The notes under the pieces: generated by a model
Database searches by the model: none
Seen by the model: only the letters and a program-made list of their open reading frames with translations
Told to the model about the DNA's origin: nothing
NCBI RefSeq assembly: GCF_937877005.1
Contig: NZ_CALEFV010000328.1
Location: 1-26,728 of the forward strand
Direction of reading: 5' to 3'
DNA length: 26,728 bases
Source of the DNA: an uncultured Fibrobacter sp.
GTDB taxonomy: Bacteria; Fibrobacterota; Fibrobacteria; Fibrobacterales; Fibrobacteraceae
Program-made: the position numbers and the translations under genes
Shown: positions 7,063 through 13,806 of the stretch, piece by piece
Numbering within the stretch: the first letter of the stretch is position 1
Layout: every line of letters starts with the position of its first letter

Positions 7063-8922
7063 CTACTTCACGACCATCTTTTGCATCAGGCTGATGCCCT
7101 GGCCGACAACCTTCACAAAGTAAGTTCCCATTGCCGCATTCACCTTGAACTGGTGCGTACCCGCAGAGAGCATTCCCCTGTGGAGCGTTGCAACACGGTG
7201 ACCCGTGACATCGAAGAGTTCTGCCGTTACATCGGTAGAGCGCGCCAGGGACAGGTTCAGCTCGTTACCACTTACTCGCAGAGCCTTGGCACCTGCAAGT
7301 TGCGGGCGCTTGCAGATTCCCGAAGGATCACCAAACACAATCTTGATTTCGGGAATCATCTCTTCGGTGTTCTCGAAACCGCGGCTAAAAGCGTCGTACT
7401 TGTCTTCGTTAAAGTCCCATAGGACTTGGTCGCCCGCCTTGAAATTATCGTAGAAGATGGTGCCGGTGTAGCCCGCAGCATAGTTTGCGATAACGACGCT
7501 CAAAGTCTTGTTACGGTCGGCGTAGCTGGAAATATCGAACGAACAAGTCTTGGACTGGCCCGCGGCTACTTCGCAGGGGCCTTCCACTTCGGTCCATGTC
7601 CACGCATCAGTCAGCTTGAAAATCAGGTTCAGTTGCGCATCACTTTCGCTCTTATTAGTAACCTCGAACGTAAACGTATTGGCCTTGCTCAAGTCCCAAG
7701 TCTTCTGGTATTCAATCTGGGCATTGTCGCCACCGTAAGTCACCGCCATCTTGCCGTCACCGCCTTCTTGGCTGATGGCGACATCCTTGATCTTGATGTT
7801 CGCTTCTTCCGTTGCGGCGAGAGCCTTCATGGCATCGAGAGCGGGATCAATGGTATAGGTGTAGCCGCCGAAGTTCGATTCGGTCTTGTCGCCAATGTAC
7901 TGCCAAGCAAGTGCGCCTGCGTAACCGCCGTCAAAGGCCTTGCGGTAGCATTCTTCGGTAGAAATCTGGGTCTTGGCCGCCATGCTTGTAGTATAAGTAT
8001 CGCCCTTCCAGCCACTCGCCGGGAATTCACCGATAATCATGGGCTTGCTGTCGTACTTGTACGTTGTCGCCATCTGGGCCGCCGTATTCACGAACGGAGA
8101 AACGGCGTCGTTCTGGTAGTACGGATAGTAATGCGTCTGGAAAAAGTCGAGCGTACCGTTCGCTTCGCCACCGGCTGCGATGAGTTCGGAATCGTTCCAC
8201 CAGCTCTGATACTGAATATTCACGCTACCCGTAGAAACGAGCAGTTCCGGGTTTGCGGTATGGATTGCCGCTGCAATCTTGTTCGTGAACTTCTGCAGCA
8301 CGGCCTTGTCTAGCTTTTTGGTCGTCCAGCCCACGCTTGTCATGCCTTCGGGTTCGTTGAACACTTCCCAGGTCATGAGCGCATTGTGGTTACCGATAGC
8401 CTTTACCACCGGAACAAGCGCATTGTCGATAAAGGCCTTGGTGCCCGCGTCTTCAAAAAGCTGAGTGTTTGCGGTAATGTCCAGCTTTTCGTCGTAAAGG
8501 CCCCACTGGTTCGGTTCCATCAGGTTATGGCTGAAAAGGCACATTGAAACCATCACGCCGTATTCTTCGGCAATATCCAAAGCCTTCTTCATGTTGGCGA
8601 TGGTATTTGCCTTGAGGCCAGAAACCAGATGCGTACTCTGGTCGATTTCGGGGCTCTGGCTCATGTTGTTGAAGAGCCACCAGCGAATGGCGTTACCGCC
8701 TGCGGCACGGGTACCTTCCACAGCCTTGCGCCAGGCGTTTTCGTTCAGCGGGGAATCGCCCACGTCGGAGTTGTAGTCACTCCAGGCGAGGTTCGTGCCC
8801 GAGAAGAAAATTTTCTTGCCGTTGTACATGAGATCGGTGCCGCTCACGGTAAGTCCCGGAGCCGCATAAGCCGCACTACACATAGCGAGAGCGCAGAGCA
8901 TTTTAATTTTGAAGCTTTTCAT
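7063..8922 (-). CDS. Secreted GH5-type (clan GH-A) beta-glycanase with binding-like and C-terminal sorting-like domains
   Basis: This 619-residue extracellular enzyme should hydrolyse beta-1,4-linked plant glycans; cellulase or mannanase cannot be settled by eye. Layout: signal peptide (about 1-21, MLCALAMCSAAYA); a TIM-barrel catalytic domain (about 25-370) with acid/base Glu190 in WEVFNEPEG and candidate nucleophile Glu299 in MIIGEFPASG; a beta-sandwich resembling a carbohydrate-binding module (about 380-510, aromatic DAWTWTEVEG); and a C-terminal domain (about 540-619) with the ELFDVTGHRVATL and GTYFVKV pattern of type IX-like sorting domains. ATG 8922 is preferred: GGAG lies 6 nt before it, whereas the GGAG abuts ATG 8928, and the region upstream to 9024 codes for no sensible signal peptide. 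It is divergent from the polysaccharide deacetylase gene. Confidence 0.9.
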   Translation of the reverse strand: MKSFKIKMLCALAMCSAAYAAPGLTVSGTDLMYNGKKIFFSGTNLAWSDYNSDVGDSPLNENAWRKAVEGTRAAGGNAIRWWLFNNMSQSPEIDQSTHLVSGLKANTIANMKKALDIAEEYGVMVSMCLFSHNLMEPNQWGLYDEKLDITANTQLFEDAGTKAFIDNALVPVVKAIGNHNALMTWEVFNEPEGMTSVGWTTKKLDKAVLQKFTNKIAAAIHTANPELLVSTGSVNIQYQSWWNDSELIAAGGEANGTLDFFQTHYYPYYQNDAVSPFVNTAAQMATTYKYDSKPMIIGEFPASGWKGDTYTTSMAAKTQISTEECYRKAFDGGYAGALAWQYIGDKTESNFGGYTYTIDPALDAMKALAATEEANIKIKDVAISQEGGDGKMAVTYGGDNAQIEYQKTWDLSKANTFTFEVTNKSESDAQLNLIFKLTDAWTWTEVEGPCEVAAGQSKTCSFDISSYADRNKTLSVVIANYAAGYTGTIFYDNFKAGDQVLWDFNEDKYDAFSRGFENTEEMIPEIKIVFGDPSGICKRPQLAGAKALRVSGNELNLSLARSTDVTAELFDVTGHRVATLHRGMLSAGTHQFKVNAAMGTYFVKVVGQGISLMQKMVVK

Positions 8923-8996
8923 ATTCATCTCCACATCACAATTCTTATATAAAATATATAAACAACAAGAAAATCGGGCTAAAATCATCTTTCCCC

Positions 8997-9024
8997 GTGG
9001 ACAAAACAAATTTAAAATGTCCAC
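8997..9024. promoter_or_regulatory. Inverted repeat between divergent glycan genes, possible operator
   Basis: Perfect 7-bp arms GTGGACA (8997-9003) and TGTCCAC (9018-9024) flank a 14-nt A/T-rich spacer centred on AAATTT. The site lies in the 184-nt gap between the GH5 gene (minus) and the deacetylase gene (plus), where a shared regulator could bind. No U-tract follows on either strand, so a terminator is unlikely. Confidence 0.45.
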
Positions 9025-9071
9025 ACCGCCGATATGTCTATTTCTTCAGGGCGCCTTCAAGGTCTCCTCCT

Positions 9072-9100
9072 TTGTCGTTTCTTAAAGAAGTACCTATTTT
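9072..9100 (+). promoter_or_regulatory. Promoter placing transcription start at the deacetylase ATG
   Basis: TTGTCG (9072-9077), a 17-nt spacer, and TATTTT (9095-9100). Only six bases separate the -10 element from the ATG at 9107, so transcription would begin at or next to the start codon. No Shine-Dalgarno is present, which is consistent with a leaderless mRNA. Confidence 0.5.
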
Positions 9101-9106
9101 TTTCAC

Positions 9107-10087
9107 ATGGACGATTTGAACCGCATCGAACCTCCTCTCAAAACAATCCCCTGGAACAACCATGGTGGAGCACTCAGCTTCACATTCGACGATGGTCACG
9201 ACAGCCAGCTTTCCATTTTGGCTCCGATGCTCGACTCCATGCCCGAAATCAAGGTTACGTTCTTCTTGTCGGGAATCACGCAGCAACAGAGGAGCCATCA
9301 AATCAAGGGTTTCGCCGAGCTAATTTCCAAAGGACACGAAATCGGCAACCACACCTTCGACCATCCTTATCTCACAAAACTTACGGAACCCGAAGATCTC
9401 CAGAGGCAAATTCTCGGTTATGCAGAAAATCTCGAGAACATTTTCCGTAACAAAGATTACAAGGTGAGCACATTCGCTACCCCCTACTGCGCCAACAATG
9501 CAAAAATACAGGCGATCATCGATAAGCGTCACTTTATCAACCGGGACTGCGGCTGGAGCGGTTACTACCGCTGGGAAGAGGAGCCCGCATGGCTTTCCAT
9601 CATGTCGAAAGCATGGAACCGTAAAGAGACCACCGTCGAGGATATAAAAAGCATCATCGACTCGGCCACGGAACACTCCAAAGGCGGATGGGCGATACTT
9701 CTTAACCACGGCATCGCGGAGGATTCCGACGAGTACAATATCGATCCTCAGGACATGAAGGCAATTTTCGCGCATGCCATCAACGACACAATCTGGGTAG
9801 CACCATTCGGCACCATAGGATCGTATTACCGTGCGCACTTCGTCCTAGATGCAACGCATGCCCAAAAGACGGGCGAGGGCTACCAAATGAAATGGGATCT
9901 GCCGCACCCGTACATGCCCCAAAGCATTCCACTAAAGGTCAAATTCAACCACAAATGGTTGACACAAGCCTTCAGCTCACCAAAACAGGTCGTCATCGTT
10001 CAAGGCGAGCGCATCGTTCACCCCGACGACAACGGAATCTACACCATCGAATTTACAAAGCGGTCTCTATCAATCCGCAAGAAATAA
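9107..10087 (+). CDS. Polysaccharide deacetylase (NodB-homology domain, CE4)
   Basis: This is a metal-dependent deacetylase of carbohydrate esterase family 4, which removes N- or O-acetyl groups from polysaccharides such as acetylxylan, chitin oligomers or peptidoglycan. The 326-residue protein shows motif 1 TFDDG (26-30, catalytic base and metal Asp), motif 2 HEIGNHTFDHP (77-87, metal-binding His82 and His86), an ATPYC-type motif 3 (about 124-128) and LLNHG (198-202) as the later catalytic-histidine motif. A beta-rich C-terminal part (about 245-326) is unassigned. No signal peptide is present, so either it acts in the cytoplasm or export is atypical. It faces the GH5 gene across a divergent promoter region and converges on queE with only 17 nt between stops. 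Confidence 0.88.
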   Translation: MDDLNRIEPPLKTIPWNNHGGALSFTFDDGHDSQLSILAPMLDSMPEIKVTFFLSGITQQQRSHQIKGFAELISKGHEIGNHTFDHPYLTKLTEPEDLQRQILGYAENLENIFRNKDYKVSTFATPYCANNAKIQAIIDKRHFINRDCGWSGYYRWEEEPAWLSIMSKAWNRKETTVEDIKSIIDSATEHSKGGWAILLNHGIAEDSDEYNIDPQDMKAIFAHAINDTIWVAPFGTIGSYYRAHFVLDATHAQKTGEGYQMKWDLPHPYMPQSIPLKVKFNHKWLTQAFSSPKQVVIVQGERIVHPDDNGIYTIEFTKRSLSIRKK

Positions 10088-10104
10088 TCTATCGCATTCC
10101 AAAT

Positions 10105-10800
10105 CTAGACACCGCGCAGATTCGGGTCCCAGACAATCTTGTGCAACTGAACCTGGAAACGGGCGTTGTTCTCGGTCATCACCTTGCTGGAGAGCATCCA
10201 TTCGACAATGCGCTCGTTCGGTAGTGTGCCGAAAACCGGCGAAATGAACACATGTGGCATGCCGCCAGTTTTCGCATCAGCGTTTTGCACCTTGATTTGC
10301 GAAAGTCGCGCAACGACCGATTCAGCCTCTTCGAGATCCTCGACTGTACCGACGACGAACTTGAGCACATCCTGCGCGCCGAGCGTTGCCATGTTTTCCA
10401 TCTTCATTCTTGAGGACATGCCGCTGCTTTTGCATTTCCAGTCCATCGTGTAGAACAGGCCGGGCATTCGCCACTTACAAGGAACGGTGCCGTTGGTTTC
10501 CACGTTCACGAGGAAGCCCGCCCTGTTAAGGCCCGCGAGAAGTTCCTCGACGCCCGGGTGCAGCAGCGGTTCGCCACCGGTAAGCGTCACGCATTTCACG
10601 CCACTTTCGGCACGAAACTTCCCCACAGTCTCAAGCACCTGGGCAACGCTCATTTGCCTATAGTCGTCACCTTCTACTGCATACATGGAATCGCAGTAAC
10701 TGCAGCGCAGGTTGCAACCATGAAGCCGCACAAAAACCGCCGCAAGGCCAGTACGGATACCCTCGCCCTCGACGCTTTTGAAAATTTCACAGACTTTCAT
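10105..10800 (-). CDS. queE: 7-carboxy-7-deazaguanine synthase QueE
   Basis: A radical SAM enzyme that converts 6-carboxy-tetrahydropterin to 7-carboxy-7-deazaguanine, the ring-contracting step of queuosine synthesis. The protein has 231 residues. The CxxxCxxC cluster motif is at 29-36 (CNLRCSYC), preceded by the family signature EIFKSVEGEG; TLTGGEPLLHP (about 72-82) is the SAM-binding GGE region. It is the last gene of queC-queD-queE, starting 6 nt after queD stops. Confidence 0.95.
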   Translation of the reverse strand: MKVCEIFKSVEGEGIRTGLAAVFVRLHGCNLRCSYCDSMYAVEGDDYRQMSVAQVLETVGKFRAESGVKCVTLTGGEPLLHPGVEELLAGLNRAGFLVNVETNGTVPCKWRMPGLFYTMDWKCKSSGMSSRMKMENMATLGAQDVLKFVVGTVEDLEEAESVVARLSQIKVQNADAKTGGMPHVFISPVFGTLPNERIVEWMLSSKVMTENNARFQVQLHKIVWDPNLRGV

Positions 10801-10806
10801 CGGGGC

Positions 10807-11142
10807 CTACGCATCAACTTCGTATTCCACGATATTGCCTTCGCTTTCCTGAATCTGCACCTTGTAGCAGTGAGGAACCTGCTCGCAAATCCAGCGAGCC
10901 ATGTTCTCTGCGGTCGGATTCATATCCATCACGTCATTCAAAAACTGGTGATCGAGCCTACCGTGGACAAGTTCCTTGACACGCGAGAAATCGACTACCA
11001 TGCCGTTTTCGTCAAGCTTTTCGGACTGGCAATATACCGTGATAATCCAGTTGTGCCCATGAAGGCCACTGCACTTGCTTTCGTAAGGGAGCGAGAGCCT
11101 ATGCGCTCCCGAAATTTCCATGCGTTTGATAACTCTGTACAT
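10807..11142 (-). CDS. queD: 6-carboxy-5,6,7,8-tetrahydropterin synthase QueD
   Basis: Converts 7,8-dihydroneopterin triphosphate to 6-carboxy-tetrahydropterin in queuosine synthesis. The 111-residue protein has the short T-fold of bacterial QueD. Zinc ligands are seen in SGAHRL and LHGHNW, the catalytic Cys in SKCSGLHGH, and the conserved LDHQFLND follows near residue 65. The start is 2 nt after the queC stop, with GGAG inside the queC end at 7 nt spacing, which indicates translational coupling. Confidence 0.95.
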   Translation of the reverse strand: MYRVIKRMEISGAHRLSLPYESKCSGLHGHNWIITVYCQSEKLDENGMVVDFSRVKELVHGRLDHQFLNDVMDMNPTAENMARWICEQVPHCYKVQIQESEGNIVEYEVDA

Positions 11143-11144
11143 GA

Positions 11145-11798
11145 TTACGCTCCGTATTCCGTAGTGTCTATGATACCGGCCTCGGCTAGTGCCGCCTTGC
11201 GTTCAAGACAAGTGGCACACTTGCCGCAATGAACCGCTTCGCCCTTGTAACAAGACCAGGTTTCGCTGTAGTCGATGCCGAGTGCCTTGCCGCGACGGGC
11301 TATATCGGCCTTGGAAATTTCGGTATACGGGGCATCGATGGTAATGCCCGCATAAGTACCAGCCGCAATGGCATTCGACATATGGTCGACAAATTCCTTT
11401 CGGCAATCAGGATAAACGGCATGGTCACCAAAGTGGTTCGCCATCATCACCTTGGTCAGATTCCTACTTTCAGCAAGGCCTGCCGCGATAGAGAGCATGA
11501 TTCCGTTGCGGAACGGCACCACGGTCGACTTCATATTTTCGTCTGCATAGTTCCCTTCCGGAATGGCATCCGCGCCTTCGAGAAGGGACGACTTGAAATA
11601 GTCGTGCATGAACTTCAGGGGAATAGTCAGGTGCGGAATTCCGAGCTTTTCGCAATGCAACTTGGCGAAGGGAATTTCTTTGTCGTTGTGGTTGCTGCCA
11701 TAGTCAAAAGAGACAGCTAGCGCGATTTCAGTGGCGCGGTCATAGAGCAGAGTTACGCTGTCCATGCCACCCGAGAGAATCAGCAGAGCATTTTTCAT
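11145..11798 (-). CDS. queC: 7-cyano-7-deazaguanine synthase QueC
   Basis: ATP-dependent enzyme that turns 7-carboxy-7-deazaguanine into preQ0. The 217-residue protein has the PP-loop motif LSGGMDS at about 8-14 and the C-terminal zinc site CYKGEAVHCGKCATC (about 183-197, four cysteines). It is the first gene of the que operon; queF and tgt are not in the window. The AGG 7 nt before the ATG is the tail of a probable preQ1-I riboswitch, so translation should fall when preQ1 is abundant. It is divergent from the BASS transporter gene. Confidence 0.96.
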   Translation of the reverse strand: MKNALLILSGGMDSVTLLYDRATEIALAVSFDYGSNHNDKEIPFAKLHCEKLGIPHLTIPLKFMHDYFKSSLLEGADAIPEGNYADENMKSTVVPFRNGIMLSIAAGLAESRNLTKVMMANHFGDHAVYPDCRKEFVDHMSNAIAAGTYAGITIDAPYTEISKADIARRGKALGIDYSETWSCYKGEAVHCGKCATCLERKAALAEAGIIDTTEYGA

Positions 11799-11805
11799 GT
11801 ATGTA

Positions 11806-11845
11806 CCTAGTTTTGTTTATAGTCAGGATGGATTTCGAACTGACT
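11806..11845 (-). promoter_or_regulatory. Probable preQ1-I riboswitch upstream of queC
   Basis: Read on the minus strand, AGTCAG (11845-11840) pairs perfectly with CTGACT (11826-11821) around the 13-nt loop TTCGAAATCCATC. The loop begins with U and ends with C, the two loop positions that contact preQ1 in known class-I aptamers. An A-rich tail, ATAAACAAAACTAGG (11820-11806), follows, close to the class-I consensus, and its final AGG is the Shine-Dalgarno of queC. The P2 pseudoknot between loop and CTAGG is only partly clear by eye. Position before a queCDE operon is the classic context. Confidence 0.72.
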
Positions 11846-11888
11846 GGATATAAAGATAGTTATTTTTGCAGCATTAGAAGAGGTTGAG

Positions 11889-12821
11889 ATGCATCTCCTT
11901 GAAAAAATCAGTGAATTTGTGGGCAAGTGGATGGCGATTGTCGTGCTTGCGATTGCGGCGCTCTCGCTGTTCCTGCCGAAATCCACGCTCTGGATTAAAC
12001 TCAGTTGGGTGAATTACCTTTTGATGGTAGTGATGTTCGGTATGGGACTTACGCTCAAGCTGAGCGACTTCAAGCTCGTGTTTACGCACCCCAAGGAAAT
12101 TACCATCGGGTGTGCCTCGCAGTTTATCGTGATGCCTGCACTCGCATTTTTGCTTTCCAAGATTTTCGGGCTCGATGCAGCCCTTATGGCGGGCGTTGTG
12201 CTTGTGGGTACTTGCCCCGGCGGGACATCCAGCAACGTGATTACTTACCTCTCGAAAGGCGACGTGGCACTCTCCGTGGGCATGACCAGCGTGAACACGC
12301 TGCTCGCTCCGATTTTGACACCGGCAATAACTTACCTATTGCTCCGCACGACGGTGAACGTGGATGTGATGGCCATGTTCCTTTCCATCGTGAAGGTCGT
12401 CATCGTGCCGATTGCACTCGGGTTTATCATCAACAAGTTCTTTGGCAAATGGACAGCGCGTGCCGTGAAGGTCTTGCCGCTCGTCTCGGTGATTGCCATC
12501 GCGATGATTGTAGCCGCAGTCGTCTCGCACAATGCGGCAAAGATTCTCTCCACAGGCGCCATCGTGTTCGCAGTCGTGATTCTCCATAACCTGCTCGGTT
12601 ACGGCTGCGGGTTCGGCCTCGGGAAGTTGCTGAAATTCTCGACACCCAAGACGAAGGCGCTTTCCATCGAAATCGGCATGCAGAATTCCGGCCTTGCCAC
12701 AAGCCTTGCGGCGACAGCGTTCTCGGGCCTCGCCATGGCGACCGTACCCGGCGCCATATTCTCCGTGTGGCACAACATCTCCGGTGCGATTTTGGCGAAT
12801 GTTTACCGCCGGAAGGAATAG
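11889..12821 (+). CDS. Bile acid:sodium symporter (BASS/SBF) family transporter
   Basis: A 310-residue inner-membrane protein with about nine or ten hydrophobic helices covering almost its whole length. Family motifs are MGLTLKLSDF (52-61), GTCPGGTSSNV (107-117), the crossover region involved in sodium and substrate binding in BASS proteins, and EIGMQNSGLA (about 262-271), the second one. It should couple sodium entry to uptake of an organic anion; members carry bile acids, pantoate, pyruvate and others, and the substrate cannot be told here. A Shine-Dalgarno AGAGG lies 5 nt before the ATG. It is divergent from queC across 90 nt; a link to queuosine precursors is not indicated by sequence. 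Confidence 0.9.
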   Translation: MHLLEKISEFVGKWMAIVVLAIAALSLFLPKSTLWIKLSWVNYLLMVVMFGMGLTLKLSDFKLVFTHPKEITIGCASQFIVMPALAFLLSKIFGLDAALMAGVVLVGTCPGGTSSNVITYLSKGDVALSVGMTSVNTLLAPILTPAITYLLLRTTVNVDVMAMFLSIVKVVIVPIALGFIINKFFGKWTARAVKVLPLVSVIAIAMIVAAVVSHNAAKILSTGAIVFAVVILHNLLGYGCGFGLGKLLKFSTPKTKALSIEIGMQNSGLATSLAATAFSGLAMATVPGAIFSVWHNISGAILANVYRRKE

Positions 12822-12866
12822 CAGACTTTAAAAAGGCTATCTTTCTAGCAGCTTTTAGGAGTTTAT

Positions 12867-13322
12867 ATGAAAATGAATTATGCCGAATGGGTTTGTCCGG
12901 AATGCAAGACCAAGAACCGCGAAACTTGCAGCATGTGGATGTACGGCAGTCCGATTCGCGAATGCAAGGCCTGCCGCAGCGAATACCTGGACAGGCGCTG
13001 GCGCGAGGTGGCGATTGACGGATTTGATCCGCGTAGCAAGAATGCAAAATTCTACGCAAAAGGAGCCGCATTCCTTTTGTCAATGGCAATAATCTGCGGG
13101 GTATTACTTCAAACTTCGTTCGTACATGGAAACAATTTCACAAAGCTTACCCTGGCGTGCATCCTATGCTCGCTATTCGGCGTCGTCAGCGGATTCATCG
13201 CGCTCCGTATCAAGCTCGGCTTTGCAGACAAGGACAACGATAAGTTCATGGCCGAATCCAAGGCGCGCCTAGGCGACCCGAAATACGTCGAAAAATTACG
13301 AAAGTTTGGATACAAAATTTAA
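12867..13322 (+). CDS. Zinc-ribbon membrane protein, function unknown
   Basis: The 151-residue protein begins with a likely zinc ribbon, CPECKTKN (Cys10, Cys13) and ECKAC (about 33-36). A basic stretch and two hydrophobic helices (about 68-86 and 93-113) follow, then a charged tail. The topology suggests a small inner-membrane protein with a cytoplasmic metal-binding head. The family is not recognised. AGGAG lies 5 nt before the ATG. The stop TAA at 13320-13322 directly abuts the ATG of the acetyltransferase gene, so the two are coupled. Confidence 0.75.
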   Translation: MKMNYAEWVCPECKTKNRETCSMWMYGSPIRECKACRSEYLDRRWREVAIDGFDPRSKNAKFYAKGAAFLLSMAIICGVLLQTSFVHGNNFTKLTLACILCSLFGVVSGFIALRIKLGFADKDNDKFMAESKARLGDPKYVEKLRKFGYKI

Positions 13323-13727
13323 ATGAGCATCGAAAACAAAGACTCTCACGACTTCTTTGAACAGGATTTAAAGGACCTGTTTCTCTCTGTCGAATGGTCT
13401 TCCGGGCATTTCCCCGACAAGCTCGTCATTGCGATGAAGAACTTCAAGACCGTCATCTCGGCCTGGGACGGCGAAAAACTCGTCGGAATGATTTGCGCCA
13501 TGGACGACGGCATCATGAACGCCTACGTGCATTACCTTCTCGTGCGCCCCGAATACCAGGGCAAAAGCATCGGCAGGGAACTCGTGGAACGCGTCAAAGA
13601 AATCTACAAGGATTACCTACGCGTAGTCGTGGTCGCCTACAACGAAGAACTCGCCTTTTACGAGTATTGCGGATTCAAGAAGGCCGATGACGCCAGCCCG
13701 ATGTTTATTACCAGCTTGTGGACGTAG
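13323..13727 (+). CDS. GNAT-family N-acetyltransferase
   Basis: A 134-residue cytosolic acetyltransferase of the GNAT fold. The acetyl-CoA-binding motif A is VRPEYQGKSIGRELVERV (about 75-92, with the Q/RxxGxG/A pyrophosphate loop as QGKSIG), followed by motif B YNEELAFYEYCGFKKAD (about 109-125). The acceptor substrate is unknown. The ATG follows the stop of the zinc-ribbon gene without a gap and has no Shine-Dalgarno of its own, so it probably depends on translational coupling. It converges on recQ with 79 nt between, where no clear terminator hairpin is seen. Confidence 0.88.
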   Translation: MSIENKDSHDFFEQDLKDLFLSVEWSSGHFPDKLVIAMKNFKTVISAWDGEKLVGMICAMDDGIMNAYVHYLLVRPEYQGKSIGRELVERVKEIYKDYLRVVVVAYNEELAFYEYCGFKKADDASPMFITSLWT

Positions 13728-13806
13728 GCAAACAACACCTTGCGTCGCTGAAAAAAGAGCGTGGTATAGGGTGTAGTTATTAATGGACGTTTATCACTGG
13801 AATTCG

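Noticed and set aside
11145..11798. QueC as part of a Qat (QatABCD) defence system, since QatA is a KAP ATPase and QatC is QueC-like.
   Set aside because: This queC is contiguous with queD and queE, has a preQ1-type leader, and lies 12 kb from the KAP gene with unrelated genes between. No QatB or QatD is seen.
13728..13806. Terminator between the convergent acetyltransferase and recQ genes.
   Set aside because: Only a 4-bp CGCT/AGCG pairing around an A-rich loop was found, too weak to call.
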